A DNA stretch of 64,000 nt from UBA4877 sp002399345. GTDB lineage: Bacteria > Bacillota > Thermoanaerobacteria > Thermoanaerobacterales > UBA4877. Position numbers and translations under genes: made by a program. The stretch is from the NCBI GenBank assembly GCA_036752905.1, contig DAIORT010000004.1, forward strand, positions 52,911 through 116,910. Direction: 5' to 3'. Positions 1-8,490 of the stretch are shown here, one piece after another. Each line of letters opens with the position of its first letter. The first letter of the stretch is position 1. The notes beneath the pieces were generated by a model. It was not told the origin of the DNA, did no database searches, and worked only from the letters and a program-made list of their open reading frames with translations.

Positions 1-1
1 T

Positions 2-247
2 TCTCCTATGTCATCGGCGGTGAGTAAGCTATATATTAAAGTCCCAGACAGTTTTAACGATAATATATTACGTGAGATAAAAACTATATTAAAACAGCAC
101 AGGGGCAATATTCCGGTGATTATCTATTTTGAAAAGGGAAATAAGAAGATGCAGGCTGAGCAGAATCTATGGGTTGCGCCGTCGAGAGAACTGTATGACC
201 GGCTTAAGAATCTGCTGGGTGAAAATTGTGTTAAGACAGTTGCATAG
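2..247 (+). CDS. dnaE: DNA polymerase III alpha subunit, C-terminal end (partial)
   Basis: The window opens inside this gene; the frame is open from base 2 and about 81 codons remain. The residues VKTVA at the end and the preceding LYIKVP...HRGNIPVIIYFE pattern resemble the C-terminal tail of bacterial replicative DNA polymerase III alpha subunits (DnaE1 type), where a short alpha/beta region follows the OB fold. DnaE is the replicative polymerase subunit. The order dnaE, small gene, pfkA, pyk is common in Clostridia and supports the call. The ATG at base 8 is probably an internal methionine. No catalytic motif lies in this fragment, so the call rests on the tail and on gene order. Confidence 0.75.
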   Translation, partial: SPMSSAVSKLYIKVPDSFNDNILREIKTILKQHRGNIPVIIYFEKGNKKMQAEQNLWVAPSRELYDRLKNLLGENCVKTVA

Positions 248-300
248 CAATTAATTATAGCTTAAAATTAATGTAGTATATTTTTTTAAGGAGGAAGACT

Positions 301-498
301 ATGTGGACCGCTGTATATGTCGCACCGAGAAAGGAAACAGCAGAACAAATTAAAAATATGCTGACACAGGAGGGATTCCTAGTAAAGATGCAGCCTCTTA
401 CAAAGAATATAAAAAACGAAAATTTTTATGAGGTTATGGTACCGGAGGCGGAGGCAGTGGATGCCCAGGTTACATTAGCCCACAGGGGAATAGAGTAA
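301..498 (+). CDS. Small conserved protein between dnaE and pfkA
   Basis: A 65-residue soluble protein with a good ribosome binding site (AAGGAGG about seven bases before ATG). It starts MWTAVYVAPRKETAEQIKNM and has a short alpha/beta pattern that recalls small signal-transducing or ferredoxin-like folds. Small proteins of this type lie between dnaE and pfkA in many Clostridia and are sometimes labelled glutamate decarboxylase, for which nothing in this sequence gives support (no PLP lysine motif, far too short). Function unknown. It precedes pfkA by 61 bases on the same strand and may be co-transcribed. Confidence 0.7.
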   Translation: MWTAVYVAPRKETAEQIKNMLTQEGFLVKMQPLTKNIKNENFYEVMVPEAEAVDAQVTLAHRGIE

Positions 499-559
499 AA
501 CCCGGTACTTTACATATAAAGGTTAAAAAGGTAAAAGGTAGACATTTAGGAGGGGAAAG

Positions 560-1525
560 ATGAAAAAGATAGCAGTGTTGACGAGCGGTGGCGATGCGCC
601 CGGTATGAATGCATGTATCAGGTCTGTAGTACGTACGAGTATATATTATGGCCTGGATGTTGTTGGCGTAATGCGCGGTTATTCAGGGCTCTTAAATGGT
701 GAGATCAGAGAAATGACCCTCTCATCGGTGGCTGATGTTATCCAAAGAGGAGGCACAATACTGAGGACTGCCCGTTGTGAGGAGTTTACCAAGCCGGAAG
801 GTAGAAAAGTAGCGGCTGATGTCTTAAGAGATAATAATATCGAAGGGCTTGTCGTTATAGGTGGTGACGGTTCGTTTAAAGGTGCACAGCTTTTGAGCGC
901 GGAGCAGGGCATAAACACTATAGGCATACCGGGTACTATTGACAATGATGTTGCTTGCTCGGATTTCACTATCGGTTTTTCAACGGCGGTTAATACGGCT
1001 TTGGATGCTATAAATAAGATCAGGGATACCATGACGTCTCATGAGAGGGGCAGTATTATCGAGGTAATGGGCAGGCACTGCGGTGATATAGCACTTTGGT
1101 CCGGCCTGGCCGGAGGTGCGGAAATAATACTGGTTCCCGAAATAAAGCTGGATATGGATGATTTGGTAAGCAAGATAAGGCAAGGCCAGGCTAGAGGCAA
1201 ACTTCACAGCATAATCGTCCTTGCCGAGGGGGTCTGCTCTGCTTATGATCTCTTGGATAAAATAAGGCAAGAACTCCCGGAATCTGAATTCAGAGCAACC
1301 ATTTTGGGACATATACAAAGGGGAGGCAGTCCTACGGCCTTTGATAGGATTATTGCCAGCCAGATGGGGGCGAAGGCGGTAGAATTGTTGATTCAAGGCA
1401 AGACATGCAGGGTTATAGGCATAAAGAAAAATAAAATAGTAGATTACAATGCTGATGAAGCTCTGTCTATGAAGAAAGAGTTTGACATGGGCAAATACAA
1501 TCTCAGTAAAATCCTTTCTATTTAA
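560..1525 (+). CDS. pfkA: ATP-dependent 6-phosphofructokinase
   Basis: Phosphorylates fructose 6-phosphate to fructose 1,6-bisphosphate in the cytoplasm, the committed step of glycolysis. At 321 residues it is the normal length for bacterial PfkA. Visible motifs are the N-terminal nucleotide loop TSGGDAPGMNA (residues 8-18), GGDGS (101-105), the catalytic PGTIDND (124-130, base Asp128), MGR (170-172) and HIQRGG near residue 250. Glycine at GGDGS and PGTIDND marks the ATP-using rather than the PPi-using type (family knowledge). Start ATG is preceded by TTAGGAGGGG. pyk follows after 12 bases, so the two form an operon. Confidence 0.96.
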   Translation: MKKIAVLTSGGDAPGMNACIRSVVRTSIYYGLDVVGVMRGYSGLLNGEIREMTLSSVADVIQRGGTILRTARCEEFTKPEGRKVAADVLRDNNIEGLVVIGGDGSFKGAQLLSAEQGINTIGIPGTIDNDVACSDFTIGFSTAVNTALDAINKIRDTMTSHERGSIIEVMGRHCGDIALWSGLAGGAEIILVPEIKLDMDDLVSKIRQGQARGKLHSIIVLAEGVCSAYDLLDKIRQELPESEFRATILGHIQRGGSPTAFDRIIASQMGAKAVELLIQGKTCRVIGIKKNKIVDYNADEALSMKKEFDMGKYNLSKILSI

Positions 1526-1537
1526 GAGGTGTATAAA

Positions 1538-3292
1538 ATGAGGAAAACAAAAATCATCTGTACCATGGGACCGGCCAGTGAAGGTATGGAAACAATTAAA
1601 GAAATAATAGCCAACGGCATGAATGTGGCCAGATTCAATTTTTCTCACGGGGACCACGAAGAACATAAGAATAGGATGGATAATATAAAGAAGATCAGCA
1701 ATGATATGGGAGCCGATATCGCCCTTATGCTTGATACAAAGGGACCGGAAATACGACTAGGTAAATTTAAGGATGGTAAAGCCAATCTTAAAATGGGACA
1801 AAAATTCACTCTTACTGCTGAAGACATTAAGGGAGATAATAACCATGTTTCGGTAAACTATAAAGAACTCTATCAGGATGTAAAAAAAGGCTGCAAGATA
1901 CTCATTGATGATGGCCTGGTAGCTTTAGAGGTAATCAGGATCGAGAATGGAAATATTATATGCGAGGTACATAATGCGGGGAATATTAGCGACCATAAAG
2001 GTGTAAATGTATTGGGTACTAAGCTTAGTATTCCGGCCATAACCGATAATGATGTAAGTGATTTGAAATTCGGAATAAAACAAGGTATAGACTTCGTTGC
2101 TGCGTCATTTGTAAGAAAAGCCTCCGATGTACTGGAGATAAGAAGGATATTGGAAGAAAGCGGCGGCGGGGACATTCAAATAATACCCAAGATAGAAAGC
2201 CGGGAAGCCGTTGAGAACATAGATGACATTATAAAAGTATCCGACGGAATCATGGTTGCCAGGGGAGATCTGGGCGTGGAGATTCCGGTTGAAGAGGTTC
2301 CGCTTGTTCAGAAGCAGATAATTAAAAAGTGTAATAAGGTAGGAAAACCGGTTATTACAGCCACCCAGATGCTGGATTCGATGATAAGGAACCCGCGTCC
2401 TACCAGGGCGGAGGTTGCGGATATAGCCAATGCTATATTCGACGGTACTGATGCGATAATGTTGTCCGGTGAGACGGCGGCGGGGAAATATCCGGTAGAT
2501 TCGGTCAAGACCATGGCAAGGATAGCAAAGAAGACTGAAACCGCCATCGACTATATGAATAATTTACGTAAAGAAAACATAGGAAATACGGTAAATATTA
2601 CTAATGCCATCAGCCACGCGACATGTACAATTGCTCAGGATCTAAATGCCAGCGCCATAATTACCGTTACACGTTCCGGGTATACGGCAAGGATGGTTTC
2701 ACGGTATAGGCCGTCTTCAGACATCATTGCCGTTACCCCCGATAAGAGGGTGCTTAAAAAGTTATCTATACTTTGGGGCGTAAATCCTGTTTTGGCACCA
2801 AGAACCGAGACTACGGACGAAATGACAGAAAAAAGCATAGAGGTATCTCTAAATAAAAACCTTATAAAAAACGGTGATGTGGTTGTCATCACCGCAGGTG
2901 TTCCCGTAGGTCTGATGGGTACGACAAACCTTATAAAGGTACACATAGTAGGCAACGCTATTGTCAAAGGTATGGGAATAGGCGGCAAGCCTATTACAGG
3001 TACCGTATCAATAATACGGAATCTGGAAGAAGACAAACAGAAGTTTGAAAAGGGCGATATACTTGTAACGAGGTACACCGATGAAGACTTCATAAAGCTG
3101 ATGAGAAAGGCGTCGGCCATCATAACGGAAGAGGGCGGCCTCACATCTCACGCAGCTATAGTGAGTCTGGAGCTTAAGATACCCGTCATAGTGGGCGCTG
3201 CAGGAGCAACGGAAAGACTGACCGACGGTATGACGGTTACCATCGACCCGGTACGGGGGCTGATATACGAAGGGAAGATAAATGTAGTATAA
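1538..3292 (+). CDS. pyk: Pyruvate kinase with C-terminal PEP-utilising domain
   Basis: Transfers phosphate from PEP to ADP, giving pyruvate and ATP. 584 residues. The N-terminal TIM barrel begins KIICTMGPAS; TKGPEIR, IPKIESRE, MVARGDLGVEIP, ATQMLDSMI and DAIMLSGETAAGKYP are classic pyruvate kinase motifs. Residues about 480-584 are an extra domain resembling the phosphohistidine domain of PEP-utilising enzymes (EEGGLTSHAAIV, IPVIVGA), as in Bacillus pyruvate kinase. I chose ATG 1538 because AGAGGTG lies seven bases upstream; a GTG at 1529 is in frame but overlaps that site. It ends just before a strong hairpin. Confidence 0.96.
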   Translation: MRKTKIICTMGPASEGMETIKEIIANGMNVARFNFSHGDHEEHKNRMDNIKKISNDMGADIALMLDTKGPEIRLGKFKDGKANLKMGQKFTLTAEDIKGDNNHVSVNYKELYQDVKKGCKILIDDGLVALEVIRIENGNIICEVHNAGNISDHKGVNVLGTKLSIPAITDNDVSDLKFGIKQGIDFVAASFVRKASDVLEIRRILEESGGGDIQIIPKIESREAVENIDDIIKVSDGIMVARGDLGVEIPVEEVPLVQKQIIKKCNKVGKPVITATQMLDSMIRNPRPTRAEVADIANAIFDGTDAIMLSGETAAGKYPVDSVKTMARIAKKTETAIDYMNNLRKENIGNTVNITNAISHATCTIAQDLNASAIITVTRSGYTARMVSRYRPSSDIIAVTPDKRVLKKLSILWGVNPVLAPRTETTDEMTEKSIEVSLNKNLIKNGDVVVITAGVPVGLMGTTNLIKVHIVGNAIVKGMGIGGKPITGTVSIIRNLEEDKQKFEKGDILVTRYTDEDFIKLMRKASAIITEEGGLTSHAAIVSLELKIPVIVGAAGATERLTDGMTVTIDPVRGLIYEGKINVV

Positions 3293-3302
3293 AGACAGGA
3301 TA

Positions 3303-3340
3303 AAAGAGCTGCTATTGGAGCCTTCCAATAGCAGCTCTTT
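3303..3340. terminator. Bidirectional hairpin terminator after pyk
   Basis: Perfect 17-bp inverted repeat (3303-3319 with 3324-3340) around a four-base loop, with A and T runs at its ends. It lies between pyk (plus) and the converging ABC transporter operon (minus) and can end both transcripts. Confidence 0.85.
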
Positions 3341-3396
3341 ATGAATCACGGGCCACACAGGGACAATATACGGAGTACCTCCCCGGTCTGCATATA

Positions 3397-4056
3397 TTAA
3401 AACTCTTTGTTATTGTAGAACTTTACGGATAAAGCGTATGATATCAGCGTAAAGATCAATTCCGCTACGATTATAGCGAATATAATTTGCATGCCGCTGG
3501 CGTTACCAAATGTTGCGTTAAATATTTTAAATAAGGTGCCACTTTGTTTACTTTGCGCCATCTGAGCCATCGACAGGATGCCGATAAAAAGCACAAAAAA
3601 GAGAATTATGCTTATTACTCTGGCTCTCATATAGCCGAATTTAAAATAGACAGGGAAGTAGACATCATTCATCAGTATAGTGCTTATAAATGCAGCGGCC
3701 AGGCCTGGTAAAGTGATAGGCGCCACACTAATGGGGATTGCGGTCAGATTAATAAGTATGGTGAATACCATGTAAACCAATGCGGAAATAATGGTATAAA
3801 AGAGGACGGACAGGTACTTGGTTAGTACAATGTTTCTCCGTTTTATAGGCATACTATTCCACATTATATCGGAACCCGCCTTGTCTTCATATGCACAGGC
3901 TGTGGCAACCATCTGGTAGGTGACTGCAACGGCAATCACGATGAAGGTATCCATGCCTGTTCCTTGAAAGGCAATGGAAAATATGACAACATAAAGTGCT
4001 ATATAAGCCAGGGATTTCTTCTGTATCAAAATATCTTTCAAGATCAGGTTAAGCAT
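3397..4056 (-). CDS. ABC-2 type transporter permease
   Basis: A 219-residue membrane protein with about six hydrophobic segments, a short polar N-terminus (MLNLILKDILIQKK) and the conserved soluble stretch MWNSMPIKRRNIVLTKYLS after helix 2. This is the pattern of the ABC-2 permease family found in YtrA-type operons of Firmicutes. It probably pairs with the ATPase encoded directly upstream, with which it overlaps by 8 bases. The substrate is unknown; relatives are linked to peptide antibiotic or cell-envelope stress. Ribosome binding site AGGAGC lies inside the end of the ATPase gene. Confidence 0.85.
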   Translation of the reverse strand: MLNLILKDILIQKKSLAYIALYVVIFSIAFQGTGMDTFIVIAVAVTYQMVATACAYEDKAGSDIMWNSMPIKRRNIVLTKYLSVLFYTIISALVYMVFTILINLTAIPISVAPITLPGLAAAFISTILMNDVYFPVYFKFGYMRARVISIILFFVLFIGILSMAQMAQSKQSGTLFKIFNATFGNASGMQIIFAIIVAELIFTLISYALSVKFYNNKEF

Positions 4057-4918
4057 GCGGATGCTCCTTTCTAGTATAATAAAGCATTATATCTTCTAGG
4101 GTGGGCTTGTCAATCACCGCTCCCGCCCTTGCAAATGCAGACGTTGTTTTTTTATCAGAACTTAAGGCTTCAAAACCATAACGGTTTTTTCGGGTGCCAA
4201 TCATATTTAGATTCCCTATAGAGTTTAAAAGAGATAAACTACCTTTAACAACAGTGTGATTTTCCAATAGTTCATCCTTTGGTGTGCAAAATAGAATGTC
4301 TCCGCCATCTATCATGATGATATAGTCTGCTATCCGGTCCAGGTCGGAAGTGATATGGGTGGAGAAGAATATACCCTTGTTTTCATCCTGAATCATGTCA
4401 TACAAAATATCGAGAATTTCACTGCGCACGAGGGGGTCCAGACCGGAGGTCGGTTCATCCATTATAAGCATATCCGCATTGTGTGAAAGAGCGACAGCCA
4501 GTGAGAATTTTACCTTCATGCCACGGGACAGGTCTTTTATTCTTTTGCTCTGTGGCAGGTTGAACTTTTTAATATAACTTTTGAACTTAAGTTCGTCCCA
4601 CTTATCATAAACGGGAGCGATGATGTGCTTCATCTCGCTAATAGTAAGTTCTTCATAAAAATGATCCTCATCATAAACGAAACCGATACGGTTTTTGATC
4701 TCTTTTTCATGTTTAATATGGTCCAATCCGAAAACCTTAATTTCACCGCTATCTTTTTTTAGCAGGTTCATGATCAGCTTGATAGTCGTGGTTTTTCCCG
4801 AACCATTGGGGCCTATGAAGCCTGTGATAAAGCCTTTGGGTAGGCTGAAACTTATGTTTTTTAACGTAAAGTCCTTGAAGGATTTACTTAAATTTTTGAT
4901 CTCCAGAATATTTTCCAA
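4049..4918 (-). CDS. ABC transporter ATP-binding protein
   Basis: 289-residue ATPase. Walker A GPNGSGKT (36-43), a signature loop LSRGMKVKFSLA that departs from the usual LSGGQ, and Walker B with the D-loop MLIMDEPTSGLDP are all present, and an H-loop STHI follows. A C-terminal extension of about 70 residues follows the ATPase core, as in YtrB/BcrA-like exporters. It is the middle gene of a GntR regulator - ATPase - permease operon, three bases after the regulator. Drives an exporter of unknown substrate. Confidence 0.92.
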   Translation of the reverse strand: MENILEIKNLSKSFKDFTLKNISFSLPKGFITGFIGPNGSGKTTTIKLIMNLLKKDSGEIKVFGLDHIKHEKEIKNRIGFVYDEDHFYEELTISEMKHIIAPVYDKWDELKFKSYIKKFNLPQSKRIKDLSRGMKVKFSLAVALSHNADMLIMDEPTSGLDPLVRSEILDILYDMIQDENKGIFFSTHITSDLDRIADYIIMIDGGDILFCTPKDELLENHTVVKGSLSLLNSIGNLNMIGTRKNRYGFEALSSDKKTTSAFARAGAVIDKPTLEDIMLYYTRKEHPHA

Positions 4919-4921
4919 TTC

Positions 4922-5296
4922 CTATACCTCCTCGTAAAAGATCTTGAGCATTTCTTCCAGTTCGGATAAGGTCAAATCTGCTGATTTAGCAGCCATTACT
5001 GCCTCGGACAGCTTTTCCTCCACAATCTTCATGCGGCTTTCCCGGAGAAGCTGTTTGTTTTGAGCGGCTATAAAGGATCCTTTTCCCGCCACAGTTACGA
5101 TGAATCCCTGTTTTTCCAACTCGTCATAGGCTCGTTTTGTTGTTATGACACTTATGTGCAGGTCTCGTGCAAGGCTGCGGATAGAAGGCAGAGGCTGTGA
5201 CTCGATGAGTAAGCCTTTCATTATTTGGTCCTTGATTTGATCCACTATCTGCTCGTAGATGGGCTGTGTGCTTGAATTTGATATCAGGATATCCAA
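4922..5296 (-). CDS. GntR-family transcriptional regulator, YtrA type
   Basis: About 124 residues: a winged-helix GntR domain (PIYEQIVDQIKDQIMKG, LPSIRSLARDLHISVITTKR, GFIVTVAGKGSFIA) followed by only a short helical tail, the YtrA subfamily layout. Such proteins repress their own operon with an adjacent ABC transporter. I prefer a TTG start at 5296, since AAAGGTGG lies eight bases upstream and relatives begin at this point. The ATG at 5314 has no ribosome binding site and sits at the edge of the operator. First gene of the operon. Confidence 0.88.
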   Translation of the reverse strand: MDILISNSSTQPIYEQIVDQIKDQIMKGLLIESQPLPSIRSLARDLHISVITTKRAYDELEKQGFIVTVAGKGSFIAAQNKQLLRESRMKIVEEKLSEAVMAAKSADLTLSELEEMLKIFYEEV

Positions 5297-5315
5297 TTTC
5301 TTGCCACCTTTCATC

Positions 5316-5343
5316 GTATATACTGTTAATATACAGTATATAC
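5316..5343. promoter_or_regulatory. Operator for the YtrA-type regulator
   Basis: Two perfect 11-bp arms, GTATATACTGT (5316-5326) and ACAGTATATAC (5333-5343), separated by six bases. It overlaps the -10 element and start region of the operon's own promoter, the expected place for autorepression. That the adjacent GntR protein binds here is inference. Confidence 0.8.
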
Positions 5344-5363
5344 AGCAAAAGCAGTTCTGTCAA
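5335..5363 (-). promoter_or_regulatory. Sigma-A promoter of the YtrA/ABC operon
   Basis: On the minus strand: -35 TTGACA (5363-5358), 17-base spacer, -10 TATACT (5340-5335). The -35 matches consensus and the -10 matches five of six bases. Confidence 0.82.
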
Positions 5364-5382
5364 TATAATTTTTCCGTATAGT

Positions 5383-5432
5383 TATTCTCAATATGATAAA
5401 AAACCTGCAAAAGATTTCTGAATTTGAGAATA
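5383..5432. promoter_or_regulatory. Possible upstream activator site
   Basis: Inverted repeat TATTCTCAA (5383-5391) and TTGAGAATA (5424-5432) with a 32-base spacer, lying about 50-100 bases before the sigma-54 promoter. This is a usual distance for an enhancer bound by a sigma-54 activator. Inference from position and symmetry only. Confidence 0.35.
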
Positions 5433-5481
5433 TACTTTTTGAAAAAATCCTTTTAAACAACCAGAACTGGACGTTTGTATT

Positions 5482-5499
5482 TTGGTATAAAAAATGCAA
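5482..5499 (+). promoter_or_regulatory. Sigma-54 (-24/-12) promoter
   Basis: TTGGTATAAAAAATGCAA has GG at 5484-5485 and GC at 5496-5497 with exactly ten bases between, the sigma-54 spacing, and T-rich/TGCA context at -12. It lies 35 bases before the ornithine cyclodeaminase-like gene. A sigma-54 activator gene ends the same gene group and rpoN is also in this window. Confidence 0.68.
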
Positions 5500-5533
5500 T
5501 GTTATAAGGTCGGAAAATAAAGGAGGTTTTTAT

Positions 5534-6532
5534 ATGAGAAATATTAAATTAATATCCCGAGAAGAAATCAAAGATAAACTGACAATGAAGAAAACACTGG
5601 AGCTTGTGGAGAGGGTTTATGCCGCTCATGCAAACGGCCATGTTGTTATGCCTTCTAAAATCACTTTGGATTTAGGTGAAAGTACCGATTGGCCTCCCTA
5701 TGGCGGATCTTACAATGCGATGCCCGCATACCTGGGCGAGGACTTTGATATGTCGGGGATAAAATGGGTGTGGGGATTTAATGACAACAATAAAAAGGGT
5801 TTGCCATATATAGGCGCAGTAATCATACTTAACGACCCGAGGACAGGAGAGGTTCTCTCCATAATGGATGGAAGTTATATTACAGACATAAGAACGGGTG
5901 CTGCTACCGGAGTAGCAGCTAAATACCTGGTGTCTAAAAAAGCAAAAAATCTTGGCATAATAGGTGCCGGTGTTCAGGGCAGAATGAATTTGAGAGCAAT
6001 GAATGAGGTTATGAGGATTAACCATGTAACAATCGGTGATATAAAAAAAGAAGCGGCTTATAAGTTCGCTGAAGAAATGTCAAAAGAATTGAATTTGGAT
6101 ATATCCGTTGCAAAGAATAACGAAGAGGTTTGCGCTGATTCCGATGTTATTATAACTGTTACAATAGCCAATGAGCCTCTTGTTATGAAAACATGGCTTA
6201 AAAAAGGATGTACCGTATTATCAGTTGGATCATTTCAGGAGCTTGATGAGGATATTCCTTTAAAGGCTGATAAACTTGTGGTTGATAATTGGGTACAGAA
6301 TTCACACCGGGGAGAACTGCTAAAGCTTGTTAAAACCGGAAAAACAACAAAGGATAATATATATGCCGAAATGCCTGAGATTGTTACAGGGAGAAAAAAG
6401 GGAAGGGAAAATGACGATGAGATAATATGTGCATGTATCATAGGCATGGGTTCCACTGATATTGGGGTTGCCGCTGAATTATATAAAAAAGATTTTATAG
6501 ACTGTAGTAAAAATACGGTTTCACTGAGATAG
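5534..6532 (+). CDS. Ornithine cyclodeaminase / alanine dehydrogenase family protein
   Basis: 332 residues of the mu-crystallin/ornithine cyclodeaminase fold. The Rossmann motif IGAGVQGRMNLRAM is preceded by DIRTGAATGVAAKYL, the family hallmark, and followed by ADSDVIITVTIANEP. The enzyme should bind NAD(H) and act on an amino or imino acid; the exact substrate cannot be read from sequence. I chose the ATG at 5534, preceded by AAGGAGG, instead of an upstream in-frame ATG at 5393 that lies before the sigma-54 promoter. An aminotransferase gene follows after six bases, suggesting amino-acid catabolism. Confidence 0.9.
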   Translation: MRNIKLISREEIKDKLTMKKTLELVERVYAAHANGHVVMPSKITLDLGESTDWPPYGGSYNAMPAYLGEDFDMSGIKWVWGFNDNNKKGLPYIGAVIILNDPRTGEVLSIMDGSYITDIRTGAATGVAAKYLVSKKAKNLGIIGAGVQGRMNLRAMNEVMRINHVTIGDIKKEAAYKFAEEMSKELNLDISVAKNNEEVCADSDVIITVTIANEPLVMKTWLKKGCTVLSVGSFQELDEDIPLKADKLVVDNWVQNSHRGELLKLVKTGKTTKDNIYAEMPEIVTGRKKGRENDDEIICACIIGMGSTDIGVAAELYKKDFIDCSKNTVSLR

Positions 6533-6538
6533 GATATT

Positions 6539-7729
6539 ATGAAGAATAAATATATATCTAAAAGATACTGGAAGGATAAAACAACTCCCATGGGTAGGGT
6601 AGTGGGACTGGCAAAACAATATAATGATGTAATAGATTTGAGCATTGGCGACCCCGATTTAATAACCGATGATATAATTATCGATAATTCCATGAGGGAT
6701 GCAAAACTTGGATATACGAAATATACCGAACCCAGAGGTGATCCCGAGCTTAGAGAGGAAATAGCAAAATTTTATAATGAGGAATACGGCTTAATTATAA
6801 AGGATGAAGAAATATTTGTGACTGCCAGCGCAAGTTTGGCAATGTATCTTTCTCTCGAAGCTATTTTAGATGATGGAGACGAGGTCATAATTCCAGCACC
6901 TTATTTCACGCCGTATCCACAACAGGTGGAGCTTACGAGAGGTGTACCAGTATTTTTGAATACCTATGAGAGCGAAGACTTTCAGATAGATACGTGCAGA
7001 TTGGAAGGATTAATAACCGAAAGGACAAAGGCGATAATAGTTAATTCACCGAACAATCCCACGGGAAGCACATTGATGCCGGAAACAATTGAAGATATAA
7101 GGGATATTGCCACTAAATATGATTTGATAGTAATATCCGACGATATATATTCATCATTCTGTTATAAAGAACCTTTCGTTCCCCTTACATGTACGGATGG
7201 AATGAAAGAAAGAACAATAATCTTAAACAGCTTTTCAAAGAATTTTACAATGACCGGTTGGAGAATAGGCAATATCATAGCTCCCGACTATATTATAAAG
7301 GTTATCCAGCAAATTAATGAGAATGTGGTATATACTGCTCCGTCAATATCCCAGAGAGGAGCGATTTACGCATTGAGAAACAGAGATAAAATACAAAAGC
7401 CCATAATAGAGAGATATAAAAAACGTGTATTTTACTCTGCGGACAGAATAAACGGCATACCAAATATGTCTGTATCCAGTCCTAAAGGGACATTCTATTT
7501 ATTTGTGAGAATAAAAGAATCGGGTTTATCTTCGACTGAGGTGTGCGATATTCTTCTTAAAAAAGCTCATGTCCTTACCATACCCGGCATTTCTTTCGGA
7601 GAATGCGGCGAGGGATATATAAGGCTTGCATGTACAGTGGGAATCAAAAAACTTGAGGAGGCCTTTGACAGGATAGAGAGAACAGAGATATTTCATAAAA
7701 GCGGGGAGGATAAATTATGGAAGGCATAA
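6539..7729 (+). CDS. PLP-dependent aminotransferase, class I/II (aspartate aminotransferase-like)
   Basis: 396 residues, fold type I. SPNNPTGSTL, the tyrosine region YDLIVISDDIYSSF and the PLP lysine in NSFSKNFTMTGWRIGN are present, with a C-terminal arginine motif GEGYIRLAC. It moves an amino group between an amino acid and a 2-oxo acid; the substrate is not determined. It lies between the cyclodeaminase-family gene (six bases upstream) and a broken YfcC permease gene whose start overlaps its last codons. The ribosome binding site is weak (GATAGGATATT), consistent with translational coupling. Confidence 0.9.
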   Translation: MKNKYISKRYWKDKTTPMGRVVGLAKQYNDVIDLSIGDPDLITDDIIIDNSMRDAKLGYTKYTEPRGDPELREEIAKFYNEEYGLIIKDEEIFVTASASLAMYLSLEAILDDGDEVIIPAPYFTPYPQQVELTRGVPVFLNTYESEDFQIDTCRLEGLITERTKAIIVNSPNNPTGSTLMPETIEDIRDIATKYDLIVISDDIYSSFCYKEPFVPLTCTDGMKERTIILNSFSKNFTMTGWRIGNIIAPDYIIKVIQQINENVVYTAPSISQRGAIYALRNRDKIQKPIIERYKKRVFYSADRINGIPNMSVSSPKGTFYLFVRIKESGLSSTEVCDILLKKAHVLTIPGISFGECGEGYIRLACTVGIKKLEEAFDRIERTEIFHKSGEDKLWKA

Positions 7730-8269
7730 TATTTTTTATACTGATTATAGGAGGATGGGGACTTCCGCCGGTTATACTTCGGGGTTGGTCAATCCTTTTA
7801 ATGTAGGAGTTGCCCAGGGAATTGCCGGACTGCCAATGTTCTCCGGCATTGGGCTCAGAATAGTTATATGGGTTATAACGGTGATCCTTGTTTTAATTAT
7901 ATTTGCATCGGGCATGACTACACTATTGATCGGTGTATTTAGTTATGGCTGGTATCTTACAGAATTATCAGCTGTATTTTTTGCAATGGGCATTATTTCC
8001 GGCCTGGCAGCGACGACTATGCCGATAATGTGCCCTCTTGCGGATGTTTTGGGATTGACAAGACAAACTGCGGTTTTAGCCTTTCAATTTGGAGATGGGA
8101 TTACAAACTACATAACACCTACATCGGGTATTTTAATGGCAAATTTATTAGTTGCGAAGATTCCCTATGAAAAATGGGTTAAATTCATCTGGCCTTTAAT
8201 AGTGATGTGGACCCTGCTGGGAGTTTTATTCGTAGTATATGCATCCTTGACAAATTATGGTCCATTTTA
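7717..8269 (+). pseudogene. YfcC-family permease, broken by deletions
   Basis: An ATG at 7717 with GGGAGGA upstream starts MEGIIFFILIIGG, which matches an internal part of YfcC-type amino-acid/dicarboxylate carriers. Within about 40 bases the match moves to another frame (from 7755, MGTSAGYTSGLVNPFNVG) after skipping a large block. The 171-residue downstream frame continues as YfcC (VAQGIAGLPMFSGIG), then jumps from FFAMGIISGLAA directly to TTMPIMCPLADVLGLTRQ, where intact relatives have roughly 80-100 more residues. The end (FQFGDGITNYITPTSGIL...NYGPF) is normal. Intact relatives have about 450-500 residues. So one frameshift/deletion and one in-frame deletion are visible, and the carrier is unlikely to work. 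Confidence 0.8.
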
Positions 8270-8490
8270 AGTTTACTCAAATATAAATTTAAATAAAAAC
8301 ACCCTGCATAAGCTCATAATTTTAACCTTGTAGAGTATTTTTATACATTTTTTAGAAAATCCTTGAGATTATTTTCTATTGAATATAAATGTATATATGA
8401 AAAGCATTTATAATAATATCTAATCAAATGAGGATTCCATTGCTATACATTTAAAGAAAACTTCTTTTAATAAATGCATATTATATTTTG

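Noticed and set aside
980..1666. Long minus-strand open frame opposite pfkA (228 codons)
   Set aside because: It lies opposite a certain gene, has no ribosome site and no family-like residues. Similar mirror frames opposite pyk, grdE, gerA and others were left out for the same reason.
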